Positions 17,177-27,013 are shown, counted from the first letter of the stretch. The stretch is 42,732 bases of DNA from Listeria cornellensis FSL F6-0969 (GCF_000525855.1 NZ_AODE01000025.1:1-42732), one strand, 5' to 3'. The notes: generated by a model not told the origin, from the letters alone. Translations and numbers: made by a program.

Positions 17177-19505
17177 TTAATCTAGATTATTTGTTGAAAT
17201 CGTCGTTTTCTTACCATTATTGATAATCAATGCAGTATGAGCTTGAATATTGCCAGTATTAGATTTGAAGTCTTTATTTGAAAAATTGGCAATCACTTGT
17301 AAACCAGGACCGAATTCTGTTTTTTGGACAAGACGGTTTGCATCAAGTGTTTGGAAATTCGTCATTTCATGTCGCAACGCTTCTTGTTGGAACGGTGTCC
17401 ATTTTTTCATATTGGCAGTAATATCAACTTGATGTAGCTTCCAATTGGCCTCATCTAGATGGAACAATGGCGGTGTGTTATATAAATATTCCTTGAGTCG
17501 ACGCTCACCAGTTTGTCCCTTGATTTTGTAACTATCCCACTCCCAATGATGCGTTGTGATAACCGAGCGATTATACACCAGTTTGAAAAGTGGAATCGAG
17601 TACACTGGACTTGTGTAGATTGGCTTATATTCCTCTTTAATCGGAACAATCTTACTGTATCTCGTCGGAATTGATCCATCCATCGAGGCATATTTCCCGA
17701 TAAAATAAGGGCTGTCCTCATTCTCACGCATATCAGGATCATCCCATTTAATAACAGGTGTCTCCAAACCGTGCGCAAAAGCAATATTGGAGGCAGCGTA
17801 ATCATTGCCCCCTTCCGAGCCGATAACAAATCCTTTTTTATTTAAATAATCGAGGCGTTTCATTCGAGCCACCGCATCTTCTTTTTGCGTTGTAGGATGC
17901 GCTTTGGCGAAATCATCATGTAGCTCACCCGCAGCATCGACGTCCATAAACCATGAATTAAAAACGATTCCTTCTGCCAAAATCCCATCGACACGTGCTT
18001 TGACAGCATCAAAAACGAGCGTTGGGTTCAATTTACGTCCTTTACCGAGAAAACCTGTAAGCTTCTCGCCTTGCTCGTTTTCGACAGTAGCATCCTCATA
18101 TAGCTTCGGATTTGGAAAGGAAGCCGTGTTCCAATCGATACTCGCGTTTTGTTGAATGGATTGATAAGAATCGTATGGTCCCATGAGATATCCAGCCTTA
18201 GCCGCTGTATCTACGGAAGTGGGATTCATCAGGCCGTTCACCCAGTTTGGAAGGCCAATCCACGCTTTTTTAATGCCAGCCTGCTCCATTTCTTGAATGA
18301 TTTGAGTCGAATTAGATTGACCCCATTCGTCCACAGGTGTAGTTAAGCCGTTGATATGAGCACTTATGAGGTGTTTATTCAAATCATAGCGTTCTTGCTC
18401 ATTCAGCTTTGTGACACCTTTATCGATGTACTTTTTAGCTGTCGCATCTGGATTTTTAAATATAGTAGGATTGTATAGTTGCGGCATTTGAAGAATGTAT
18501 TGGAACGAATTCAATATCATATTTTTTTCATATGAATACATTTCGCCATTTTTAATATTCGCTAGGGCCTTTTTATACTCTGCTGACCCGTCTTCACCAT
18601 ACTTATCAAGTAGGTCTGCCATCCACTCAAAAAGCGGATCATCGATGGAAGTCTGCAATTTGTTCCAATGCATATCGTCACTAGTTAGAACACGACTATT
18701 CCAAAGATAGGCATGGGGCGCTCCGTATAGTTTCTTTATCTCAGGATTTTTCTTCTCTTTTTCAGCCAGCGTGGTGAATTGATGCTGGTCTTTTATATAA
18801 TTTTGATAGTTTTTCGCAATCGCTACAGGATTATTATCTGTGATGAAAATACGATAGTTGTAATCCTTCTCTTTGTTTACAGATGAGAATGTATGGTTAA
18901 TGCTGAATTGAATAGCTGGATCGGTATGGAATAAAATATCATTGTTGAACGTATCAGGCATGATGTAGGATACAGCAAATTTCTCTTTATTCAATGTGAA
19001 AAACTTCATCGAAAAATATTCGTTCATCGTTTGCTCGTTATCCGTGGTGAAAAATTTCTTCCAAGCGGGATCGTTTTGGGGAATCTGCTTTCCTTCTGAA
19101 ATAGGAAGCGTATAAGTAGGTGCATTGACGCGGGGCCACTCTAGGTGAGATGTCTTTGAATTCGTGGAATGGGTTTTAACATCCAGTGATTTTGCTTGTT
19201 TTTTGATTGTGACATGAAGCTTGTCAGCGGGATAATCCCAACTGGTTTCTGTCGCTGTTTTTTTTGAGATTGGATACTTTGCGTTTGGCTTGAGGTTCTG
19301 CAATTGTTTCGGTGGTACCATCTTTGGTTACTTTTAACGTGAATGTTTCAGGAATGGCCTCATACGTGAAATCACCCTGAGCGTAATCGATTCGTTTATT
19401 GTTTTCTTTGTCGATTTGCGATGGTGTTTTAGCATTGGATTTGTGTGAGCAGGCAGTTCCGATTATCAAAAACAGTGCCATACTTACGATCATCATTTTT
19501 TTCAT
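17177..19505 (-). CDS. Lipoprotein glycoside hydrolase, GH101/GH129-like; one probable indel
   Basis: The repaired protein is about 775 residues. The N-terminus has a lipoprotein signal ending at Cys19 (GTAC) and a short linker, so it is likely anchored outside the membrane. A beta-rich region follows, then a TIM-barrel-like core with AYLWNSR, KAWIGLPNW, AKAGYLMGPYDSY, FNSWFMDVDAAGE and GSEGGNDYAASN. The Asp in FMDVDAAGE and the Glu in GSEGGND (near 17940 and 17815) are candidate nucleophile and acid/base, by analogy with endo-alpha-N-acetylgalactosaminidases; this family link is tentative. A T8 run at 19258-19265 shifts the frame near residue 80. Seven T restores one frame (RKVSNLKKTATETSWDYP). 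AAGGAGG precedes the ATG at 19505. A host-glycan or wall-glycan substrate is inferred. Confidence 0.7.
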
Positions 19506-19579
19506 ATCTCTATTCCTCCTTGAGTTGGTTCGAGGATAACTATAGCATCTGTATGTGACGTTAGTTTGACGATATAAGA

Positions 19580-19607
19580 TTATTTCCCGGGAAATAAGTG
19601 ATATAAT
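19580..19607 (+). promoter_or_regulatory. 18-bp perfect palindrome overlapping a promoter
   Basis: TTATTTCCCGGGAAATAA (19580-19597) is a perfect palindrome. It sits five bases before a TATAAT (19602-19607), so it occupies the spacer and -35 position of the promoter facing the phzF remnant. This is the layout of a repressor operator. No regulator gene is adjacent on that side. Confidence 0.55.
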
Positions 19608-19625
19608 GTGAGGAAAAGGAGTGGT

Positions 19626-20286
19626 ATGAAACTATATCATTATGATGCATTTAGTGATGTTCGGGAAAAAGGGAATCTAGCAGGTGTTGTGTTGGATTTT
19701 TGTGGTCATGGAACGTTGGCGGCGATTCATGCATTAATCGAGCATCTTTTTTTGACTGAAAAAGAGGAAATACGGGTAGAGACTAAAGTGGGGATTTCAG
19801 ATGTGAAAGTTAAGTATTCCGGAGATGGCTAACATTGGTTGACGATGTAGCAAGCACCAGCTTTTTTTTGAAACTTTTAATGGTTCGCGTGCTGATTTAA
19901 AGGTAGCCATTTGTTTAAAAGAGAGCGAGTTATCCGACGAGTTACCGATTAAGGAACTAGCGAGTTTTAAAGCAATGAAATCAAATAACGCAAAATTTCC
20001 TCGTATTCTAGAAGAGATGCCACCATGGATGCCAGACATTTTTCCTCTCCGTTTTCTGGAACAACAGAAAATCCGGTGACAGGAACGGCGTCAGGTGCTA
20101 TGGCGGCTACTATGTTAAGTATATCGAATCCAGTTTTAGGAAGCCGCTAGATATTATGATGGAGCAAGGGATGGAAGTTTGGCGTGATGGTAAAGTCATG
20201 GTTCCAATTTATAAAAAGAAACTAATTATGCGATTCAAATTACAGGAACGGCTGTTTTGGTGGGGGAAGTAGGAGAATTCTACTAA
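19626..20286 (+). pseudogene. Decayed phzF-family isomerase/epimerase
   Basis: The start is intact (AAAGGAG, then ATG 19626, MKLYHYDAFSDV), and PhzF landmarks are recognisable: a GNLAGVVLD start block, GHGTLAA in the position of the family CGHATLA block, [12 protein letters not shown] near 20075-20110, and a tail DGKVMVPIYKK...GEVGEFY ending at 20286. Between the start block and GHGTLAA about 40-50 residues are missing, including the catalytic Glu region. The frame then changes several times, with stops at 19830 and about 20147. This is more damage than one homopolymer error can explain, so I call a true pseudogene. Living relatives are about 260-300 residues and act as isomerases or epimerases of small acids. 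It still has a promoter-like element upstream. Confidence 0.75.
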
Positions 20287-20342
20287 ACTCTGTTATAATG
20301 AAAGACGTGTTAGCTATTATATAAGATTGGGAGATGAAAACG

Positions 20343-21081
20343 ATGTTAAAAAAGCTTAAAGGGCTTAGTTTCACACAGTGGGTTGCAATCTTTATTTTTG
20401 TCTCAATGGGGATTTCGATGGTTTTTATTACAGTTGAAATTTTTATAGCGCCAGTAGAACAAACGCCGGGGCAACCGAAAGTGACACTGCGAAGCGACTA
20501 TATTTTCTTACTGTTTGAGTGTGTATTGGGAGTCATGATTTTACTATTACCGACGATTTTATCCCACCGATTTAAATTTGAAATACCAGGTTTGGTCTAT
20601 ATTCTATTCTTAGTTTTTTTTGTACGCGTCCATTTATTTAGGAACGGTTCAAAAATTCTATTCCACAGTTCCTCATTGGGATAAAATTCTGCATACGTTT
20701 AGTGGTGCCATGCTTGGTGCTATTGGTTTCTCATTTGTTAACTTGCTCAACAACGACAAGCATGTTGTGATGAAAATGAAGCCAGGATTTATCTCTATAT
20801 TTGCCTTTTGTTTTGCCGTTACATTGGGTGCTTTTTGGGAGATTTATGAGTATACATTCGATGGTTTAATGAACCTAAATATGCAACGGTATGCGATGTC
20901 TAACGGTACACCACTCGTTGGTCGCGCGGCCTTAGCTGACACGATGGGCGATATTATTGTGGATGTCATTGGCTCACTTGCCTTTGTCCTCATTGGTTAC
21001 TGGTCACTGAAAAAAGGTCGACCATGGATGAAAAATTTTGAGTTTAAAAAGAAGAAACCAAAAGAAGGAGTGGCGAAATGA
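20343..21081 (+). CDS. DUF2238-like (YjdF) integral membrane protein; one probable indel
   Basis: The repaired protein is about 245 residues with roughly six membrane helices. The conserved parts are [31 protein letters not shown] and the late [15 protein letters not shown] block, typical of the DUF2238/YjdF family, whose function is unknown. I choose ATG 20343 because GGGAG ends at 20333, directly against the alternative ATG at 20334. A T8 run at 20615-20622 shifts the frame; seven T gives [13 protein letters not shown] and continuity to 21081. A TATAAT at 20294-20299 is a likely -10. The stop overlaps the next ATG (ATGA), so it is co-translated with the VOC protein. Confidence 0.75.
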
Positions 21082-21458
21082 AGATAGAACACGTAGCAAT
21101 TTGGGTAGCGGATATTGAGCGAGCGAAGGCTTTCTATACGACCTATTTTGAAGGGGAATCCAACGACAAGTACACGAACGAAGCGAAGGGTTTCTCTTCC
21201 TATTTTATTAGCTATCCTACCGGTGCTAGGCTTGAAATTATGCAGCGTACAGATATCGTAGACGCTAAAGAAAAGCCGTTATTAGGTTGGGCTCATATTG
21301 CTTTTTGTGTCGGTAGTAAAGAGCGTGTGGATGCCTTGACGAAGCAACTTCAAAACGATGGCTACACATTAGAAAGCGGTCCAAGAACAACGGGAGATGG
21401 CTATTATGAAAGTGTTATTTTGGATAGTGAAGGTAATCAAATTGAGATTACAGCTTAA
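21078..21458 (+). CDS. VOC-superfamily (glyoxalase/bleomycin-resistance fold) protein
   Basis: This 126-residue single-domain vicinal-oxygen-chelate protein has the paired beta-alpha-beta-beta-beta layout. Likely metal ligands are His5 (IEHVAIWV), Glu53 or nearby in GARLEIM, His73 or nearby in GWAHIAF, and the Glu in the terminal QIEITA. This matches small glyoxalase I-like lyases (methylglyoxal detoxification) but also related resistance proteins; substrate cannot be read from sequence. It overlaps the membrane protein gene by four bases. A strong shared terminator separates it from the convergent Crp/Fnr gene. Confidence 0.8.
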   Translation: MKIEHVAIWVADIERAKAFYTTYFEGESNDKYTNEAKGFSSYFISYPTGARLEIMQRTDIVDAKEKPLLGWAHIAFCVGSKERVDALTKQLQNDGYTLESGPRTTGDGYYESVILDSEGNQIEITA

Positions 21459-21462
21459 TGAA

Positions 21463-21505
21463 AAAAAGACGAGGCGTGATTTTCTGACGCATCGTCTTTT
21501 TTGTT
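21463..21505. terminator. Bidirectional terminator
   Basis: An AAGACGA-type stem pairs with TCGTCTT, with A-rich and T-rich flanks on either side, between convergent genes. Confidence 0.75.
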
Positions 21506-22159
21506 ATAGTGTAAGTGGTTCATCATCGAAGACTAGTTGTCCTGCTTCCATCCATTCACTGCAAAGCGTATTAAATGTTCTGATGCTTAAATTGGCGTAA
21601 TTAGCGAGCAGTGTCTTGGAGAAATAGTTAGGAATGAATAAAATACCATCATGATATTCACCAAAGAGACGAGCCACATCTTTTAATAGAACTAACAAAC
21701 GGTGATTCGCCGTTTCTTGTAGTAGCAATGTTTTACTAAATAGCATTTCTTCTTTTTTATGATTGTTTGCATATAGAAATAGCCAGCCCTCTTGGAAACT
21801 GAGCAAGGTTGTTAGCATATTGGCGCGGTCGAACTCATAGACAGTAGTAGGTTGAAGGACTTTTATCGTATAGTAAGAGTCATCATTCGTATAAGGATTA
21901 GAGAGACCTACTATATTTTTCTGCCCTAAAAAACCAACGATGTTTTATCTTTATTACATGAAAGCGCACCACTCTTGATGAAATAAATATGTTTAAAAGG
22001 CTGGTTTTCTATAGAGAGAGTCGTATTTCTTTTCAAGGTGCGTCTCCTATAGGGGACACGATGCGTGAGTAAGAATTCTAAAAAATGATCGTAATCGAAT
22101 TTTCCTTTTTCTATGTTTTCTAGGTGAATTTCTTTTAAACTCTTGATTTTTTCTTCCAT
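21504..22159 (-). CDS. Crp/Fnr-family regulator (second paralogue); one probable indel
   Basis: The repaired protein is about 218 residues. The N-terminal half has the cNMP-barrel signature (FKHIYFIKSGALSCN), a central helix (GWLFLYANNHKKEEML), and a C-terminal winged HTH (TLLANYANLSIRTFNTLCSEW). The frame is interrupted in an A6 run (21928-21933 on the plus strand). One additional base restores LVFLGQKNIVGLSNPYTNDD and joins both parts. This is one of the few places where a base seems missing rather than extra. AAGGTGG precedes the ATG at 22159. It differs clearly from the regulator at 4146, so it is not a recent duplicate. Effector and targets are unknown. Confidence 0.72.
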
Positions 22160-22488
22160 TTATTCAGCCACCTTTCTTGATATCCTTATTATAACACCAC
22201 GTTATCAGGCGTTTATTTAGTGAAATGGTTATCTAGGAGAACAAACACAACGATAAAATAAATCTAGAGTTACAAATCTAGAGGGTATTCTTTTGCAAAG
22301 TGTTCTTTGTGACAGATATATATTATTTTTGGATGGATCAGGGGGGGATTTTTTATTCTATTAACGCTATATATGGTGAGGAAATGTAGTTTTATGAGAA
22401 TAAAGAGGGAATCTACTTATTTTTTTCTTGTGTTCTATGTGTGTTATAATGTGTTCATTGATGAGCAATCAGAGGGGAGAGAATAAAT
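22160..22488. promoter_or_regulatory. Divergent intergenic region with TCTAGA pair and a -10 box
   Basis: About 330 bases separate the minus-strand Crp gene from the plus-strand HTH gene. Two TCTAGA sites at 22263-22268 and 22277-22282 sit inside 9-bp direct repeats AATCTAGAG with 14-bp spacing, a plausible protein-binding pair. A perfect TATAAT at 22445-22450 is the probable -10 for the HTH gene. No open frame is convincing here. Confidence 0.45.
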
Positions 22489-22721
22489 TTGGCAAGAATA
22501 ACAAAAAAACCAAAAAATCTACTTCTACACTCGATATGTATTACGAGGAACATATAGATAGCTTCGTCGATTTGAAAACATATTTATCTGAGGTAGAGGT
22601 TCATTGTATCAAAAAAATGATTGAGAAAAATAATGGAAATATGACCCAGGCTGCGACTCAACTAGGTATTCATCGTTCGATATTGTACCGAAAACTAAAC
22701 GGGTACGAAAAGAAAGAATAA
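22489..22721 (+). CDS. Stand-alone Fis-type helix-turn-helix protein; probable indel near start
   Basis: The C-terminal 40 residues (CIKKMIEKNNGNMTQAA, then TQLGIHRSILYRKLNGYEKKE) are a clear Fis/NtrC-type HTH_8, a DNA-binding unit normally found at the end of sigma-54 activators. Here it is alone, on about 77 residues. The best Shine-Dalgarno (AGAGGGGAGAG) points to TTG 22489 (MARITKK), but that frame meets the main one only if a base is missing in an A-run at 22503-22517. The alternative is ATG 22461 in the unbroken frame, almost at the transcription start and without a Shine-Dalgarno. No AAA+ or receiver domain is nearby. It may be a nucleoid or small regulatory protein; this is inference. 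Confidence 0.65.
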
Positions 22722-22806
22722 ACACTTACTAATTGTAAGCATGAGAATGGACTTTTGATGGGGAATATGTTGTAATGTTATTAGTTACAACGAAAGGGTG
22801 ACCTAT

Positions 22807-23638
22807 ATGGAGATTGGAAAAGTTGTTTTAAAAAACGAAAAGCAGGCATACGTTGGCGGCATTTTATAAAGAAATAATAGGATTGAAAGTGATAACAGAT
22901 GAGGACGACAAAATAGAACTAGGAGTCGACGGAAAAGTACTTTTGGAACTGGTAGAAGTGAAACGAGGAAAAGCGCCGAAACAGGCGAAAACAGGCTTGT
23001 ATCATACGGCTTTTCTGTTGCCCAGTAGACAAGAACTAGGCAGCTTTTTACATCATTTATTGGCAAGTAACTACCCGATAGATGGTGCTGGGGATCATAT
23101 TTATAGTGAAGCATTGTATTTCCGTGATCCTGATGGTAACGGTATTGAGGTATACGCAGATCGGCCTAGAAATGAATGGGAACGAGATGAACTAGGGAAT
23201 CTACCAATGGCGACAAATGAAGTTGATGGTGATGGGATATTGATGGCGGGTGCTGAACTCGAATGGAATGGAGCCCCACGTGATACGACAATCGGACATA
23301 TCCATTTACAAGTCAGTAATTTGGAGGAAACGCGACAATTTTACCAGACGATTTTAGGATTCAAAGTGACAACAGAGATTCCATCTGCTCTATTTTTCGC
23401 GGCGGGAGATTACCATCATCATATTGGTACCAATGTTTGGGCTGGACGCGATCTACTTGAGTTGGAAGAGTTGGAGACAGGCCTTGCTTATTTCACGATC
23501 CAGTCGGAGGAACTAGGGAGACTGGAGAATCAGTTGATGGAGAAAGAGATAGCATTTCAAAAAGGGTCTCAAAATGTTCTTACGCTAGAAGATCCAAATG
23601 GAATTACAATAAAAATTGTGTCTAATACAAAAAGCTAA
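22807..23638 (+). CDS. Two-domain VOC dioxygenase (CatE-like); one probable indel
   Basis: The repaired protein is about 277 residues with two VOC domains, matching the CatE/YfiE group of catechol-2,3-dioxygenase-like proteins. Candidate metal ligands are His in LYHTAFLLP, His in IGHIHLQVSN and Glu in GIEVYADRP. ATG 22807 has AAAGGGTG upstream, but its frame closes after 20 codons. One A fewer in 22830-22835 (A6 to A5) gives LKTKSRHTLAAFYKEIIGLKV, which is the family norm. Such enzymes cleave aromatic rings or act on related substrates; the true substrate is unknown. A perfect 14-bp stem terminator overlaps the stop. Confidence 0.78.
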
Positions 23639-23664
23639 GCATCGAAATATGATGCTTAGCTTTT
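23630..23664 (+). terminator. Terminator after VOC dioxygenase gene
   Basis: AAAAGCTAAGCATC (23630-23643) pairs perfectly with GATGCTTAGCTTTT (23651-23664). Confidence 0.8.
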
Positions 23665-23694
23665 CTTTATAGCCAAAATTTTGCTATAATTGAT

Positions 23695-23995
23695 TTAAGA
23701 ATGCTTCCAGTTCTTTTGGCGCGTTGTTGTTTTCTTTAGTAGCCAGTGTGCAAGCCCAAGTGCAACTTGAATGAGTACGAAAGCTAAGATACCTAGATTC
23801 AGATAGAATAGAGCGGTTTGGGCTTCTGGGGGAAAAGCTCGTTGGACGAATAAAAAAGCCAAGAAAAAAACCAGCGTTTGCTCCAAGTGAGACCCAGTAA
23901 ACAGAGATTTTCCCAAGCTTACTAATGACAAATGATAGCGCAAAGAAAAAGATAGCGAAACAAAAACCAATCCATATCATTTGTACGGACACCAT
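23695..23995 (-). CDS. Small membrane protein, unknown family; one probable indel
   Basis: The repaired product is about 99 residues with three hydrophobic helices (near residues 5-22, 34-53 and 66-86) and a basic C-terminus (LKKTTTRQKNWKHS). ATG 23995 is chosen because GAGGTGAG lies at the right distance upstream; a GTG at 24004 overlaps that site. An A7 run (23864-23870, plus strand) shifts the frame; with six A the two halves join as AGFFLAFLFVQRAFPPE. I do not recognise a named family. It is divergent from corA, with about 115 bases between them. Confidence 0.6.
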
Positions 23996-24111
23996 GACGC
24001 TCACCTCGCATTGTTACAGATTTAATATTATTAATAATAATTGTAACACAAATGAAATATTTTGTAAAGGTTGCATAGAGAATTGTTAATTGGTAGGGGG
24101 AGAACACGAGG

Positions 24112-25066
24112 ATGATTGAATATTATAAAACGCAAGAAAATGATGAAGTACGTCAGATTGACGGTTACCAAGTAGGATGTTGGGTTCATGTTGTGGCACC
24201 GACCCCAGATGAAATTGACTATTTATCGAAAAAATTAGAAATACCAAAGGATCATATTTTAGACCCGCTGGATAAAGAGGAGCGCTCACGAATTGAATTA
24301 AAGCATGTGGAGGAGAACTTCAAGCATTCTCTAGTTATTGTGGATTGTCCGATTGAGACGAAGGATGAGATGGACTATCTTGAGTTTAAGACGATACCAA
24401 TTGGGATTATTACCACAAAAGAGGTTGTCGTAACGGTGGTGTTGAAACAATTGCCGATTTTGGAGGATATTATGGATAGGCGTATGGAGCAGTATAATAC
24501 AGCGAATCACATCCAGTTTATGCTGCAAATTTTGTATGCGGTATCCTACTACTTTTTGAAATACCTCAACAGCTTGATTGAACATATGCATACTCTCGAA
24601 AAGAATATTCGCCAGTCTATGCAAAATGAAGAGTTATATGCTTTTATGGCGACCCAACGGAGCTTAGTTTTTTTTTGCAACGGCACTTCAATCCAACAAG
24701 GCTGTTTTGGATAAAATGGTGCAAGCGGAACACTATACGAATAACGAGGAGAACAAAGAATTATTGCAGGATGTCATTATCGAAAACAAGCAAGCGATTG
24801 CAATGACGGATACATATACGCAAATTGTTAGTGGGATGTCTGACACTTTTTCGTCTGTGATTGCGAATAATTTAAATGGGGTGATGAAATTTTTGACGTC
24901 GTTTACAATTATTTTATCGCTACCAACGATTGTGGCGAGCATTTACGGGATGAATGTGAAGCTACCGTTTTCAGATCAGAAATATGCATTTGGACTAATT
25001 ATGGTTGGGACATTAATTATTACAATTCTTACGACGATTATATTCTGGCGGAAAAAGTACTTCTAA
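24112..25066 (+). CDS. corA: CorA-family divalent cation transporter; one probable indel
   Basis: The repaired protein is about 317 residues with a large N-terminal cytosolic domain, a long helix, and two C-terminal membrane helices. The signature GMN is present as YGMNVKLP after the first helix, followed by a short loop and a helix ending in RKKYF. This identifies a CorA-type channel for Mg2+ (or Co2+/Ni2+/Zn2+ in relatives). A T9 run at 24668-24676 breaks the frame; T8 gives LVFFATALQSNKAVLDKM and continuity. GGGGGAG precedes ATG 24112. Two GntR regulators follow closely on the same strand. Confidence 0.83.
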
Positions 25067-25094
25067 ATGGGGACTTCGAGAGGAACTGATCTTT

Positions 25095-25736
25095 ATGGAA
25101 AAACAAAACTATGAGAAAAAAGCTTATGAAACAATGAAGGAGAAGATTTTGAATGGGCAGTTGCGAACCGGGGATCGTGTGCCTGAAAATACGATTGCTA
25201 AAGAGCTCGGCATCAGTCGGACACCGGTGCGTCGTGCTCTAGTCATGCTGGAAACGGAGGGCTTTTTAACGATTGAGAGTAATCGGGGTGCCTTTGTTTG
25301 TGAAAGTAAGGTAACGGTGGGTAAGTTCATCGAGATGTTGGAAATGTTGGAGGTTCTGACAATTAAGACGATGGATAAAATCGAGACGAAGGGAATTTCT
25401 TTTGATCCGCAACACTTGTATAGGCGTTTGTCTGTCATGGAAGGGCATTTGAAAACGGAGAATAGCAACGGATTTGTGGAAGAAGGCTGGCAAACTGTTT
25501 TCGATTTTATTGCTTATATGGGCAATTCTTACGCTGATATTGCGGTTAGAAAAATGGGAATCGATTTTTTGACGAAAGCACCGAAAGAAATTATTTTAAT
25601 TCCGTTTCATAATGGCGCTTATTTAATTGAGCAGTTTCTTAGAATGAATGAACTGCTGAGAATGAAGAATTTTGATAAAGCAGAGACGATTGTTCGTGAG
25701 TTAGTCAATTATTTTATTATAAAGACGTTCCGATAG
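25095..25736 (+). CDS. GntR-family transcription regulator (copy 1)
   Basis: The 213-residue protein has a classical GntR winged HTH at residues 10-70 (NTIAKELGISRTPVRRALVMLETEGFLTI) and a helical FCD-like ligand domain at about 75-210. FadR/FCD members usually sense small organic acids and repress adjacent metabolic genes, but no metabolic operon is adjacent here. AGAGG precedes ATG 25095. It lies 28 bases after corA and 62 bases before a second GntR gene of the same design. Confidence 0.82.
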   Translation: MEKQNYEKKAYETMKEKILNGQLRTGDRVPENTIAKELGISRTPVRRALVMLETEGFLTIESNRGAFVCESKVTVGKFIEMLEMLEVLTIKTMDKIETKGISFDPQHLYRRLSVMEGHLKTENSNGFVEEGWQTVFDFIAYMGNSYADIAVRKMGIDFLTKAPKEIILIPFHNGAYLIEQFLRMNELLRMKNFDKAETIVRELVNYFIIKTFR

Positions 25737-25798
25737 GTGATTTTTTTTGGAAGTATGTGCTACAATGTTCATAATTTAAGATAGGGGTGTCGAAAACA

Positions 25799-26456
25799 TT
25801 GAAAAGTAAACGAGAGTATAAGACGCTAGACCGAATGGTATATTTTAGTATTATCGAAAAGATAAAAACGGGAGAATTAAAACCGAATGAGCATTTAACG
25901 GAGGAACGATTGGCGAAGGAGTTAAATGTAAGTAGGTCGCCGATTCGTAAAGCAATCACGGCGCTTGTATCAGAAGGTATTCTTGACTATCGTACATACA
26001 GTGGGGTTGTTGTTCGAGATTCGATGATTGACCCCTCGAAATATGCGTACCTTTTAGAAGTGATCGAGGTATTTATCGATGCGGCTATTCAGAAAATGAA
26101 GAAAAGCAATACACGGATGGATATAGCGGCATTGAGGAATTACATTGCATCGATGGATCGATCTTCTTATTTGCAAAATATGGAGGATTATATTTTCAAT
26201 CAGCATCAATTTTTCTTCCGCATTTTAAAGCATGACCCTAATCCATATTATTATGAAAATGTGAAGCGAGTCTTTTTTTACGATTAACAATTTCTCGATG
26301 GAAACGGTTGTGAAGCAAGGCTCTGAGGATAAACGTGAATTAACGGTGAAGAAATTTGCTGCGATTGCGGATGCATTTGAAGAAAATGAGTATGATTTAG
26401 CGAACGAGCGTATTCAAGCTTTGTTTAACGATTTTGCGCTCAGTGCTTTTCGGTAA
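25799..26456 (+). CDS. GntR-family transcription regulator (copy 2); one probable indel
   Basis: The repaired protein is about 218 residues with the same layout as its neighbour: HTH at about 10-70 (ERLAKELNVSRSPIRKAITALVSEGILDY) and an FCD-like helical domain. TTG 25799 is the likely start, with AGGGGTG ending 9 bases upstream; the in-frame GTG at 25787 lies inside that site. A T7 run at 26273-26279 closes the frame early; T6 gives RVFFTINNFSMETVV and extends to TAA 26456. The two GntR proteins are clearly related but diverged, indicating an old duplication. A terminator follows at once. Confidence 0.78.
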
Positions 26457-26458
26457 AT

Positions 26459-26493
26459 AAAAGAACGTAGGACAATACCCTACGTTCTTTTTT
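26459..26493. terminator. Terminator shared by gntR copy 2 and the convergent GNAT gene
   Basis: AAAAGAACGTAGG (26459-26471) pairs perfectly with CCTACGTTCTTTT (26479-26491), with T-tracts in both directions. Confidence 0.8.
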
Positions 26494-27013
26494 CATATAG
26501 GCAAAAGCCGTCGACGATTGCTAATTGTATGAAACCAACATTCTGATAGAGTGCATTTAATTTTTGATTACCAGCAATGCAGTCGAGTCGCAGATATTGG
26601 TAATGGCTCTGTGCGGATTCTGTGCTTGCCCAGTCGAGAATTGCTTGGCTTAAGTTTTGACCGGCGAAGTCTCTGGCAATCATTAATCGATGCAAGTATC
26701 GTGCGGGAGTTTGATAGCCATGATCACGCCACAAACGTTCGTCCCATTCACTTGCTGTTTTCCGCAGAATGAAGGCTGCTGCAACTTGGTCTGACGCGCG
26801 GACTAAAAAGACTTCACCATCTTGAATACGATTCTTTAGCCCATGAACATCTTTTCCCTCTAAAATGTCGGCCCATTGAGAGGAACCGCGACTTTTTAAC
26901 CAGGATGCGGTATCTATCATAAGTTGCTGTAAAGAGGCTGTATCGGAAACAGAAGCCTCGTGTACAGTGAAAATAGATTTGCCTAATAGAAAATTATTTT
27001 TGTTCGTCGTCAT
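26480..27013 (-). CDS. GNAT-family N-acetyltransferase
   Basis: The product is about 177 residues from the chosen ATG at 27013 (MTTNKNNFLLG). The GNAT fold is seen in the substrate and cofactor strands: LHRLMIARDFAGQNLSQAILDWA (beta4 and the acetyl-CoA loop) and a late LRLDCIAGNQKLNALYQNVGF block typical of motif B. The pyrophosphate loop is RDFAGQNLS, a diverged form of the usual R/Q-x-x-G-x-G/A. Substrate is unknown. The start overlaps the end of the upstream DUF975 gene by 20 bases, so translation is probably coupled. A longer start at 27070 is possible but would run deeper into that gene. Confidence 0.72.
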   Translation of the reverse strand: MTTNKNNFLLGKSIFTVHEASVSDTASLQQLMIDTASWLKSRGSSQWADILEGKDVHGLKNRIQDGEVFLVRASDQVAAAFILRKTASEWDERLWRDHGYQTPARYLHRLMIARDFAGQNLSQAILDWASTESAQSHYQYLRLDCIAGNQKLNALYQNVGFIQLAIVDGFCLYEKRT

